Source: Gammaproteobacteria bacterium (GTDB lineage: Bacteria; Pseudomonadota; Gammaproteobacteria; UBA6429). From it: a stretch of DNA of 23,024 bases. A model generated the notes under the pieces. That model saw only the letters and a program-made list of their open reading frames with translations. It ran no database searches and was not told the origin of the DNA. Position numbers and translations under genes: made by a program. Every line of letters begins with the position of its first letter. Position 1 is the first letter of the stretch. Location: the NCBI GenBank assembly GCA_030635835.1, contig DAOVYB010000003.1:1-23024 (forward strand), written 5' to 3'. Positions 7,528-15,218 of the stretch are shown one piece after another.

Positions 7528-7556
7528 TTGAAGCAGAGATTGATGATTTTTATAGT
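7528..7556 (+). promoter_or_regulatory. Probable cspA-like promoter
   Basis: TTGAAG (7528-7533), a 17-bp spacer and TATAGT (7551-7556) form a sigma-70-like promoter. A start near 7563 would give a leader of about 135 nt. This is similar in scale to the long leader of E. coli cspA, which controls its cold induction. I do not see the E. coli cold-box sequence itself. Confidence 0.45.
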
Positions 7557-7697
7557 AAAAATAGTGTTTTTTTTAATAAAAGCGGTTAAACTGTGCATCG
7601 CTACATTCTACTGGTTCTTGTCAGACGTTTTATCCTGTTAATTTCCTTGTAAGATTTGTAACACAATATTTTTAAAACTTTATGAGGTAATTTCAAT

Positions 7698-7898
7698 ATG
7701 GCAACTGGTAACGTTAAATGGTTTAACGAATCTAAAGGCTTTGGTTTCATCACTCCAGACGACGGTAGTAAAGATGTATTCGTACATTTCTCTGCAATCG
7801 CAAGCGATGGCTTCCGTACATTAGCAGAAGGTCAACAAGTGACTTTCGACGTGGAAGACGGACCTAAAGGCCCACAAGCAACAAACGTAACTGTTTAA
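7698..7898 (+). CDS. CspA-family cold shock protein
   Basis: A 66-residue protein that is one complete cold-shock (OB-fold) domain. RNP1 is KGFGFI at residues 14-19 and RNP2 is VFVHF at about 28-32. It opens with [15 protein letters not shown] and closes with the usual GPQATNV segment. It binds single-stranded nucleic acid and melts RNA structure. Members are cold-inducible (CspA) or constitutive (CspC, CspE) and cannot be told apart here, so no paralogue symbol is given. GAGGTAA precedes the ATG. A long leader and a strong terminator make it a single-gene transcript. Codon choice is more uniform and C-ending than in the neighbours, as expected of a highly expressed gene. Confidence 0.97.
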   Translation: MATGNVKWFNESKGFGFITPDDGSKDVFVHFSAIASDGFRTLAEGQQVTFDVEDGPKGPQATNVTV

Positions 7899-7924
7899 TT
7901 ACTTTTATATTTGTAGTTTGAAGA

Positions 7925-7954
7925 AACCCTGTTTGATAACAGGGTTTTTTTTTG
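7925..7954 (+). terminator. Strong Rho-independent terminator of the csp gene
   Basis: A perfect 10-bp stem AAACCCTGTT (7925-7934)/AACAGGGTTT (7939-7948) with the loop TGAT runs into a tract of nine T residues (7946-7954). It starts 26 bp after the csp stop codon. Confidence 0.95.
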
Positions 7955-8005
7955 CCTTGAAATAATTTTAAAATACATGAATATTACTTTTATTAAGTTA
8001 ATAGT

Positions 8006-9145
8006 GTGAGCACAGCGATGAGTAATACGGTGACAACAGCCAAAGATACTGGCTTATTAAGTGATGCATTTTCCGCGCTAGATCCCGTTCTTGGATTTTT
8101 TAGTGATTATCCTTTTGCCGTTTTCTTTGTTGTGATGGTTGTTTCACTATTACTGGCAAAAATTTCCACCAGCATTATGACCACGGTCATTATGCAGTTA
8201 ACCAGCAGAACAAAAATTCAATGGGATGATCAAATAACACGCTTATTATCTCGCCCTGTTTTCTGGACGCTATTTTTGCTGGGTATATTGATGGCGTTGA
8301 TACCGCTTAAATTATCTCAAACCACAGATAGTGTTATGCAGTCTCTGGTTACAACTATCCTGATTATTCTGTGGAGCTCATTTATTCTGCGGTTAATTGC
8401 GATCGTTTTAAGAGTGATTAGTCTTAGTGGTAAAGATCAATCTATTATAAGAGCGCAAACCAAACCTTTATTTCAGAATCTTGCCTATATTTTTGTTTTT
8501 ATTTTCGCGATTTATTTAGTCTTTAGTTCATGGCATATAGACATGACAGCATGGCTTGCTTCTGCGGGTATCGCGGGTATTGCCATTGGTTTTGCAGCTA
8601 AAGATACACTGGCCAATCTATTTGCTGGCGTATTTATTCTGGCAGACTCCCCTTATAAAATTGGCGATTATGTTGTGTTAGATAGTGGTGAACGAGGCAA
8701 AGTGACACATATAGGTATTCGCAGTACACGTTTATTAACTCGTGGTGATGTTGAAATCACTATACCAAATGCGGTGATGGGCAATACGCGTATTAGTAAT
8801 GAGTCAGGTGGCCCTCATGAAAAATACCGCTTGAATGTTAAAGTTGGTGTTGCTTACGGCTCAGACATTGATCAGGTTAGATCGGTACTCATGGACGTTG
8901 CTGAAAAGGAAAGTCAGGTATGTACCGATCCTGAACCGCGGGTTCGTTTTCGTTCGTTTGGAAACTCAAGTTTGGATATTGAACTTCTATGTTGGGTAGA
9001 TATTCCTGAACTACGAGGACGAGTACTTGATACTCTTAATACGACGATTTATAAACGTTTTACCGAAGAAAATATTGAAATTCCATACAGTAAACATGAT
9101 GTTTATATAAAAGAAATGCCAGGTGGCGGTTTTAGTGATAGTTAA
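8006..9145 (+). CDS. MscS-family mechanosensitive ion channel
   Basis: A 379-residue integral inner-membrane protein. Hydrophobic segments lie near residues 35-55, 85-102, 115-140 and 155-172. These are followed by the glycine/alanine-rich pore helix AGIAGIAIGFAAKDTLANLF (about 189-208) and then the beta domain starting IGDYVVLDSGERGKVTHIG. The C-terminus carries the MscS alpha/beta domain with VRFRSFGNSSLDIELLCWV. The pore-helix pattern and GF-AAK-DTLANLF junction are diagnostic. Such channels open under membrane tension to release solutes during hypo-osmotic shock. The frame opens at GTG8006, but ATG8018 is an equally good start; neither has a strong Shine-Dalgarno. The stop abuts the stop of the radical SAM gene on the other strand, with no spacer. 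Confidence 0.94.
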   Translation: MSTAMSNTVTTAKDTGLLSDAFSALDPVLGFFSDYPFAVFFVVMVVSLLLAKISTSIMTTVIMQLTSRTKIQWDDQITRLLSRPVFWTLFLLGILMALIPLKLSQTTDSVMQSLVTTILIILWSSFILRLIAIVLRVISLSGKDQSIIRAQTKPLFQNLAYIFVFIFAIYLVFSSWHIDMTAWLASAGIAGIAIGFAAKDTLANLFAGVFILADSPYKIGDYVVLDSGERGKVTHIGIRSTRLLTRGDVEITIPNAVMGNTRISNESGGPHEKYRLNVKVGVAYGSDIDQVRSVLMDVAEKESQVCTDPEPRVRFRSFGNSSLDIELLCWVDIPELRGRVLDTLNTTIYKRFTEENIEIPYSKHDVYIKEMPGGGFSDS

Positions 9146-10696
9146 CTAGCTACCAGATTGATGACGCTTTTGTCGAGATTCTGAACGACGTTTAAATGTT
9201 TTATTATTAGATTCAATTATATTATTTTGTTCCTGGTGCATAAATTTTGCCTGGCCTTTTATACCTGAAGCTTCAAAATCTTTTAAAAGTAATACAGTTG
9301 CCTGATGCTCATCCCGTTTTAATTCCTGTGTCATAAATTTGAACAGTAATCGAAAGAGACGCGGTAAGGCTATTTTATGTGTTTGATCAGTTTCTGTGTG
9401 AAGCCAGTTAGTCAAAGCTGAAAAACTTTCAAAAGGTTTGTTGCCTAGTAAAAATGATTTTGAGTATTTAAATCGACCGGAGTTAGCAATCATATCCCAG
9501 TAACGTGCAAAACGTTTTAGTTTTTGCATTGTACTGAAATCAATAATATTGTTACTTAATATTTCATAAGGTGCTGAAGGGTTATAACGAATATCATAGT
9601 CACCAGTATGTCGAATAATCGGGGTGCCCCGTAGTCGCTTTAAGATGCCTACCTGAATTTCATGGGGATCCATTTTTACCAGTTCATTAAATCCAGCAGC
9701 AAAACTTTCAAGAGTTTCTCCGGGTAAACCAATAATGAGATCGGCATGAATATGCGCCTGGGTATTGTTACGAATCCAGTTCATATTCTGATGTACTTTA
9801 TTATTATCCTGTTTTCGACTAATAATATCCTGAATATCCGGGTTTAAACTTTGGATGCCAATTTCAAACTGTAAACTATCTTCAGGAAAACGCTGGATGA
9901 TTGCTTTTAACTTCTCTGGTAGATGGTCGGGAACCAGTTCAAAATGCAGATAAACTTTTTCATGGTGTTTTAAATCAGGCTGCATTTTTTCCAGAAAAAA
10001 CTCCATGATTTGAATACTTGTATCAACTTTTAAATTAAATGTACGGTCAATAAATTTAAAGCTGCGCACACCGCGATCAAATAATTTCTGCATTTCGTCA
10101 AGGAACAAATCTAAATCAAAGGGGTACACCGTTTTATCTAAGGACGATAAGCAAAACTCACATTTAAATGGACAGCCGCGTGATGCTTCAACATAGATGA
10201 CCCGGTTTTTGATATCTTCATCAGTATATTCGGCGTAAGGTAACAAAATTTCACTTAGCTTGAATGGAGACGGTTTAATAATCTTTTGTAATGGTTTTAT
10301 ATTATTTAATAAATCTTCACAGGTTTCTCTAAAAACAATATCTGCTTGTCCGGTAATAACATAATCAACCAGAGTAGTAATTTCCTGTTGCTCAACTTCA
10401 TAGGTTACTTCAGGGCCACCTAAAATAATAACTGTTTCAGGAGATACTTTTTTAAGCAGTTTTACAACCTGTAATGTCTCTTCAGCATTCCAGATATAAA
10501 TGCCTAAGCCTATTATTTTGGGTTTGTTTGCTAATAAGCTTTCAACAATGTCGACAGGGCGGCTATTAATATTGAATTCTGATAGTTTGGTTTGTGCGCG
10601 TAAATCACCCATGTTCGCAAGTAAATAACGTAACCCCAATGATGCATGAATATAGCGAGCATTAAGGGTGCTTAGGATGATAGGTGTTGAATGCAT
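9146..10696 (-). CDS. B12-binding domain radical SAM protein (DUF4080-like)
   Basis: With the start at 10696 the protein has 516 residues. The N-terminal 130 or so resemble a cobalamin-binding Rossmann domain (IIGLGIYIWNAEETLQVV, VIILGGPEVTYE). The radical SAM domain follows with RGCPFKCEFC, so the 4Fe-4S cluster ligands are Cys175, Cys179 and Cys182. FEIGIQSLNPDIQDII and DLIIGLPGETLESF are later radical SAM signatures. The C-terminal 180 residues are basic and probably match the DUF4080 region. The classical DxHxxG cobalamin motif is not evident. The substrate is unknown. The frame extends 12 codons further to an ATG at 10732, but that extension (MFLRND...) is encoded by the end of a dispersed repeat, and MHSTPIILSTLNARYIH is the natural start. 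AAGG lies upstream of 10696. It converges on mscS. Confidence 0.9.
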   Translation of the reverse strand: MHSTPIILSTLNARYIHASLGLRYLLANMGDLRAQTKLSEFNINSRPVDIVESLLANKPKIIGLGIYIWNAEETLQVVKLLKKVSPETVIILGGPEVTYEVEQQEITTLVDYVITGQADIVFRETCEDLLNNIKPLQKIIKPSPFKLSEILLPYAEYTDEDIKNRVIYVEASRGCPFKCEFCLSSLDKTVYPFDLDLFLDEMQKLFDRGVRSFKFIDRTFNLKVDTSIQIMEFFLEKMQPDLKHHEKVYLHFELVPDHLPEKLKAIIQRFPEDSLQFEIGIQSLNPDIQDIISRKQDNNKVHQNMNWIRNNTQAHIHADLIIGLPGETLESFAAGFNELVKMDPHEIQVGILKRLRGTPIIRHTGDYDIRYNPSAPYEILSNNIIDFSTMQKLKRFARYWDMIANSGRFKYSKSFLLGNKPFESFSALTNWLHTETDQTHKIALPRLFRLLFKFMTQELKRDEHQATVLLLKDFEASGIKGQAKFMHQEQNNIIESNNKTFKRRSESRQKRHQSGS

Positions 10697-10714
10697 CTGA
10701 GTAACTACCTTTAT

Positions 10715-10799
10715 GTCATTGCGAAGGAACAATGTGGCTGTGGCAATCTCATGTTAATTACCACTTTTCTGGAGATTGCTTCGCTATGCTCGCAAAGAC
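10715..10799. repeat. Imperfect palindromic intergenic repeat (GTCATTGCGA type)
   Basis: The outer ends GTCATTGCGA (10715-10724) and TCGCAAAGAC (10790-10799) are inverted repeats with one mismatch. Inside them GGCAATCTC (10742-10750) pairs with GAGATTGC (10772-10779). Elements with these ends and a GCAATCTC core are, from memory, common dispersed repeats in many proteobacterial genomes. No coding capacity is seen. It lies just upstream of the radical SAM gene and contributes a spurious upstream ATG to it. Confidence 0.75.
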
Positions 10800-10908
10800 G
10801 GGAGATAATAGCCTTGGTTTCAGTTATATTAAAACACTAGTTTAACAGAATAGTATTGCTTTAAAATACTCTTTATAATTTTACATCCATGATTCAGGAG
10901 AGAAGCTT

Positions 10909-11274
10909 GTGATTACCTATTTATATTGGATAACTGTATTTGCATTAGTTATTGCGCTTTTAGTTTTTATTGGGCATAAAATTGATCAATGGAAATATGC
11001 TTTTATTGCCGCGGGTACGGTTTTTATTATTGGCTGGACAGCATATTACTTTCATTTCCAGCAAATATTTGTCAAAAAATATGGTGGTGTAATGTCATTA
11101 AGCGTACCGCCGGGACAACGTCATATTGCAGCAACATGGAAAGATGAAAATCTTTGGGTTGAAAATTATGATCCAAAAACAAACACTTGTTATTTTAATG
11201 AATATTCGAAAGGAAATATGTTGCAGGGTAAAGTCGTTATTAAAGATTGCAGCCCTTTAATGCCTCAAAAGTAA
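10909..11274 (+). CDS. Small membrane protein of unknown function
   Basis: A 121-residue protein that I do not recognise. Two transmembrane helices occupy about residues 4-22 and 29-48, joined by the short polar loop GHKIDQWKY. The remaining 70 residues are hydrophilic, with strand-like segments (GVMSLSVPPGQRHIAATWK, LWVENYDP) and two cysteines (TNTCYFNE, VIKDCSPL) that could form a disulfide if the domain faces the periplasm. The start is GTG10909, supported by AGGAG (10896-10900) 8 bp upstream; no in-frame ATG fits better. It ends 3 bp before pdxH, so the two are almost certainly co-transcribed, but this alone does not tie it to vitamin B6. Confidence 0.8.
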   Translation: MITYLYWITVFALVIALLVFIGHKIDQWKYAFIAAGTVFIIGWTAYYFHFQQIFVKKYGGVMSLSVPPGQRHIAATWKDENLWVENYDPKTNTCYFNEYSKGNMLQGKVVIKDCSPLMPQK

Positions 11275-11277
11275 ATT

Positions 11278-11931
11278 ATGAAAGAAACTTTTTTGAAAAC
11301 ATCTCAATTACGTGAAAAATTAATGGCTGAAGGCTTGCAAAGCTCAGGTTTACTATCCGATCCTATTAAACAGTTTGAAAGTTGGTACGCAGATACATGT
11401 TCAACTGATATTCCTGAAAACAGTGCGATGATTTTGGCAACAGTTGATAAACAAGGACAACCCTGGCAGCGTACTGTATTGTTAAAATTATTTGATGAGA
11501 ACGGGTTTGTATTTTTCACTAATTATTCAAGTCGGAAAGCTGAGCATATAGAAGCGAATAATCAGGTGAGTTTACTTTTTCCCTGGCATCCACTTGGACG
11601 GCAGGTGAAGGTAACAGGAACAGCAGAAAAAATTTCTACAGCTGAATCTCTTAAATATTTTCTTTCTCGACCTCGTGGTAGTCAAATTGGCGCCTGGGCT
11701 TCATATCAAAGTAAAGTGGTAAAAAACCGTGCTTTACTTGATGCTATGTTCGATGAAATGAAAAATAAGTTCACCGAAGGTGAAATTCCTCTGCCATCCT
11801 TTTGGGGTGGCTATTGTATTAAACCTAAGACTATTGAGTTTTGGCAAGCACGTGATAGTCGTTTACACGATCGCTTCATTTACTCAAAAAATGACTCAGG
11901 CAATTGGTGTCATGAGCGATTAGCACCATAA
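11278..11931 (+). CDS. pdxH: Pyridoxamine 5'-phosphate oxidase
   Basis: PdxH is the FMN-dependent enzyme that oxidises pyridoxamine or pyridoxine 5'-phosphate with oxygen to form pyridoxal 5'-phosphate, the last step of vitamin B6 synthesis and salvage. The 217-residue length is normal. Recognisable segments are the N-terminal DPIKQFESWY, the FMN-binding core RTVLLKLFDENGFVFFTNY followed by SSRKAEHI, the strand VSLLFPWHPLGRQVKVTG, the helix SRPRGSQIGAWAS, and the C-terminal IEFWQARDSRLHDRF ending in ERLAP. The last carries the conserved arginine and histidine of the substrate site. All expected regions are intact. It lies 3 bp after the small membrane protein and is the second gene of that unit. 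Confidence 0.97.
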   Translation: MKETFLKTSQLREKLMAEGLQSSGLLSDPIKQFESWYADTCSTDIPENSAMILATVDKQGQPWQRTVLLKLFDENGFVFFTNYSSRKAEHIEANNQVSLLFPWHPLGRQVKVTGTAEKISTAESLKYFLSRPRGSQIGAWASYQSKVVKNRALLDAMFDEMKNKFTEGEIPLPSFWGGYCIKPKTIEFWQARDSRLHDRFIYSKNDSGNWCHERLAP

Positions 11932-11954
11932 ATATAATCAAAATTATAATGGTT

Positions 11955-11995
11955 TCCTTTGCGACCCTTTGCGCTCTTCGCGTCTTTGCGTTGAA
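11955..11995. repeat. Short CTTTGCG-type tandem intergenic repeat
   Basis: Four imperfect copies of an 8-10 bp unit with core CTTYGCG (CCTTTGCGAC, CCTTTGCGCT, CTTCGCGT, CTTTGCGTTG) occupy the gap between pdxH and the DUF3025 gene. A copy of the core, CTTTGCGTCTTGGAGG, also forms the edge of the palindrome at 20997-21138. The two may belong to one dispersed family. Confidence 0.6.
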
Positions 11996-12039
11996 TTCTT
12001 TTGACTTTGATTTATTTTTATAACTAGCGATTTATATTA

Positions 12040-12909
12040 ATGTACTCACAAAATATTGATTTAAAGCAAAAATGGGATGCAAACTTTGTTTGCTTTTCTC
12101 CTATCTTTTCTCCACTCAGATTTTGGGCTGAAAAGTTTTCAAACTTTACCGATAACTGGCCCGGACTTGCTGATTACCAGGCGCTTTTATCTGAGTTACC
12201 TGAACCAATTCTTACGCAAAGTGGTAAGGCGTTAACGATAGTCGAGCAAGATGGAAAACCTGGTCATTTTAGTGAGCATTATGCACCTCGAATTTTTCTA
12301 TCTGGTGAGATTCAAACTCGCACAGAAAACTGGCATGACTATTTTCAGTTTTTAACCTGGTTTATGTTTCCTAAAACTAAAGCAGCTATAAACTCTATTC
12401 ATATTCCTGCCGCAGAATCACGCATCGAAAATAATATTGATTTAGGTCGTCGTTCTCCAATTGAAAATATGTTGTCTTTATTTGATGAGGGTGGCGCGGT
12501 TATTTTATCTAGCGATGATTCATTATTACAATTAATTCGAGATTTTAAGTGGAAAGAACTTTTTTGGCAGCGACGTAATGAGTTATCCGATAAATTAAAA
12601 CTGGTTACTTTTGGGCATGCGTTGTATGAAAAAGGATTAGCGCCCTATGTTGGAATGACAGCTAACTGTATTTTATTTCATGTCGATGAAGAACTATTAC
12701 AAAAGACAAATCAACAACAACTTGACTGGATTGATATCGCGTTAGCTGAGTTATTTATTAAAGGTAAACCTTATAATAAACCTAAAGATTTATCACCATT
12801 TCCACTACTGGGCTTACCAAACTGGGATAAGGATAACGAGATTGAATCTTACTATGATAATGTCAATTATTTTAGGCCAGGCAGAAGTCAAAATAAGCCC
12901 GCTAAATAA
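12040..12909 (+). CDS. DUF3025 domain-containing protein
   Basis: A 289-residue soluble protein matching DUF3025, a family of unknown function in beta- and gammaproteobacteria. Features recalled for the family are an early SPIFSPLRFW segment, the central HDYFQFLTWFMFPKTKAAIN with its aromatic run, a stretch like GGAVILSSDD, and a C-terminal proline-rich tail (FPLLGLPNWD, FRPGR) that ends the domain. There is no signal peptide or membrane helix, and no catalytic motif can be assigned. There is no clear Shine-Dalgarno before ATG12040 and a short tandem repeat lies just upstream, so it may rely on readthrough from pdxH. The following 226-bp gap is very AT-rich and shows no convincing terminator or promoter. 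Confidence 0.88.
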   Translation: MYSQNIDLKQKWDANFVCFSPIFSPLRFWAEKFSNFTDNWPGLADYQALLSELPEPILTQSGKALTIVEQDGKPGHFSEHYAPRIFLSGEIQTRTENWHDYFQFLTWFMFPKTKAAINSIHIPAAESRIENNIDLGRRSPIENMLSLFDEGGAVILSSDDSLLQLIRDFKWKELFWQRRNELSDKLKLVTFGHALYEKGLAPYVGMTANCILFHVDEELLQKTNQQQLDWIDIALAELFIKGKPYNKPKDLSPFPLLGLPNWDKDNEIESYYDNVNYFRPGRSQNKPAK

Positions 12910-13135
12910 AATAACTCAATCACATTTTTGAAAATTATTATATTCTATTTTTATTTATGTGAAATATGTCATTTAAGTGAATTAAATCAATCAGTTATAA
13001 TGTTATATATGATATAAAAAGTTATTGTTATTTATTTTATAATACTATACTTTATGTAATGTTTTTATCGGTTCTATATTTCTAATATTTATGTAATACA
13101 TTAAATCTTAATACTTACCCCCAAGGAAAGTTTTA

Positions 13136-15094
13136 ATGGATCAAAGTAGTGAAAAAGAGCTTATTAAAAAGCTTGAAGCTAAATTAAAACAGCGTGAATA
13201 TGAAATTCAACTTCTGTGTCAGACAACGGAGGCTATCGGTAGTCAGCTTGAGCTGGATAAAGTATTTAACATTATCGCAAAGCGCGCAAGAGAGCTGATC
13301 AATTCTGAAACATTATTAGTTCCCATCTTAAACAAAGAATTTACTGAATATACTTATCGTGCTGGTGACGGCACTAATGTTGATGAAATAATTGGCGAAA
13401 CATTACCACTTGATTTTGGTGTATGCGGCTGGGTTTGGCGCAACCGCAAAGCATGGTGGAGAGGTATGTTGGATGAGCTTTCTGATGAGGATCGAAACCG
13501 TTGGGAAAGTGAAGCAGGAACATTAATTATGGTACCGCTGATTGGACGTGAAAGTTTTCTTGGCGGATTAGCTGGCATTAACAAAACTGGCGGTGGTGAA
13601 TTTACTGAAAATGATTTACGTATACTGGAATTATTTGCAGGTCAGGTTGCGATTGCGATAGAAAATGCCATGGTAATGGAAAAAGTGGAAGAAGCTAAGC
13701 GAACTTCAGAAGCCTACCAAGTGGAATTAAAAAATTTAAATCAACGATTAGCTTCTGTTAATCATGAACTTGAACATCTTACTTTATTTGATCAACTAAC
13801 AGGATTACCTAATCGCTCATTATTTCGGGATAGACTACAACAAGAAATTAAAATCGCAAGAGACCAGGATTTTATTATCACTATCATGGTTATCGATATT
13901 GATAGATTTAAAGAAGTCAATGAAGAGCTTGGACATGAAGCTGGTGACAAGTTATTAAAAGAAGTAAGTAAGCGTTTTATGCAGGTATTAGGGACTAAAG
14001 ATACACTGGCGCGTTTGGGGAGTGATGAATTTGCCGTTTTAATAATGAGTAAGAAAAATAATTCCGCGCTAAATGAAGCAAAAAAATTCTTAGATATTCT
14101 AGAAAAACCAGTCACACTGACTAAACAGCCTGTATTTGTTACTGCGAAAGTGGGTATTACCCAATACCCAGAGCATGGCGATGATGTTCAAACTCTACTC
14201 AAACATACAGATGCGGCAATTATTGCCGGCAAACGTATGAATGAAAGCATTCATATTTATGAATCTGATAAAGATATTGCCTCTGGCCGGCTTGCGCTTG
14301 TTCAGAGTATTAAAAATGCATTTGAACAATCTGAATTTAAAATCTTTTATCAACCTAAGATAGAACTGGTGAGTGGAACATTAATCGGTGTTGAGGCGTT
14401 AGCTCGCTGGCCCGATAAAAATAATGGCTATATCCTGCCAGAGATGTTTATTTCAGTAATGGAGCAAACTGGTTTAATTACTGAGTTTAGTTATTGGGCG
14501 CTTGATACTGCTATGGCACAACGTGTTGCATGGTTAGAAGCCGGTTATGACTTAAACGTATCAGTTAATATTCCTGTCACCATGGTACTTGAAAATGATT
14601 TTGTTTCTCGAATACACGGTTTAATTAAAAAACATGGGGATATTGATGGAATCATTCTGGAAATAACAGAAAACATATTTTTCTCGGATTATGATCGTTT
14701 AAGTCCATTAATGAATGATTTACAAAATATGGGATTATCATTTTCAATTGATGACTTTGGTACCGGCCATTCTTCTTTAAGTCGTCTACGGCAGTTACCA
14801 GTTAGTGAACTTAAGATAGATAAGTCATTTATAGTTGATATGTTAAGCAATAAAGATGATGAGGTTATCGTAAAATCTACCATTGAACTGGCTCAAAATT
14901 TGGGTATTCAAATTTGTGCAGAAGGCGTAGAAACAAGCGAAGTTATGCAACAACTTAACCACTGGCGATGTGACATTATTCAGGGGCATTATATTAGTAA
15001 AGCCATTCCCGCATCAGATATTAAAACTTTCATAGAACAATCCCGCTGGATTGTTGAGCAGCCAAATAAAGATTTAAATAGTATTAGTTCATAA
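13136..15094 (+). CDS. GAF-GGDEF-EAL cyclic-di-GMP protein
   Basis: A 652-residue cytoplasmic signalling protein. A short coiled coil (about 1-30) leads to a GAF sensor domain (about 35-180), then a helical linker and a GGDEF domain (about 220-375, opening DQLTGLPNRSLF). The signature is GSDEF (295-299) rather than GGDEF, and the inhibitory RxxD site is replaced by GTKD, so diguanylate cyclase activity is doubtful. The EAL domain (about 390-635) looks complete: EAL (Glu420), LEITEN, DDFGTG (Asp539, Asp540), KIDKSF, AEGVET and QGHY (Gln616). The likely role is a GAF-controlled phosphodiesterase that degrades cyclic-di-GMP, with the GGDEF part perhaps binding GTP as a regulator. AAGGAAAG precedes the ATG. 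The REC-HATPase gene follows after 124 bp. Confidence 0.95.
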   Translation: MDQSSEKELIKKLEAKLKQREYEIQLLCQTTEAIGSQLELDKVFNIIAKRARELINSETLLVPILNKEFTEYTYRAGDGTNVDEIIGETLPLDFGVCGWVWRNRKAWWRGMLDELSDEDRNRWESEAGTLIMVPLIGRESFLGGLAGINKTGGGEFTENDLRILELFAGQVAIAIENAMVMEKVEEAKRTSEAYQVELKNLNQRLASVNHELEHLTLFDQLTGLPNRSLFRDRLQQEIKIARDQDFIITIMVIDIDRFKEVNEELGHEAGDKLLKEVSKRFMQVLGTKDTLARLGSDEFAVLIMSKKNNSALNEAKKFLDILEKPVTLTKQPVFVTAKVGITQYPEHGDDVQTLLKHTDAAIIAGKRMNESIHIYESDKDIASGRLALVQSIKNAFEQSEFKIFYQPKIELVSGTLIGVEALARWPDKNNGYILPEMFISVMEQTGLITEFSYWALDTAMAQRVAWLEAGYDLNVSVNIPVTMVLENDFVSRIHGLIKKHGDIDGIILEITENIFFSDYDRLSPLMNDLQNMGLSFSIDDFGTGHSSLSRLRQLPVSELKIDKSFIVDMLSNKDDEVIVKSTIELAQNLGIQICAEGVETSEVMQQLNHWRCDIIQGHYISKAIPASDIKTFIEQSRWIVEQPNKDLNSISS

Positions 15095-15177
15095 AATAGT
15101 CAATTTTAGTACTGATTTAATTAAAGATTCCTCTGTAAAATCCGACAATAATAAGGTAACTTTTTTACAACTTACTT

Positions 15178-15183
15178 TATAAT
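15178..15183 (+). promoter_or_regulatory. Possible -10 box for the REC-HATPase gene
   Basis: A consensus TATAAT lies 35 bp before the start at 15219, but the hexamer 17 bp upstream (GGTAAC) is a poor -35. If real, it would let the REC-HATPase gene be expressed separately from the c-di-GMP gene. Confidence 0.3.
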
Positions 15184-15218
15184 AGTTTGCTTTTTAATAA
15201 GTCGGAGTAATGCCGTAA

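Noticed and set aside
10697..10732. Upstream ATG for the radical SAM protein
   Set aside because: The first codons derive from a dispersed repeat, and homologous sequence starts at the MHSTPIILSTLNARYIH segment.
12910..13135. Promoter or terminator in the AT-rich gap before the GGDEF-EAL gene
   Set aside because: Several TATAAT-like strings occur by base composition, none with a properly spaced -35 box, and no stable hairpin with a T-tract is present.
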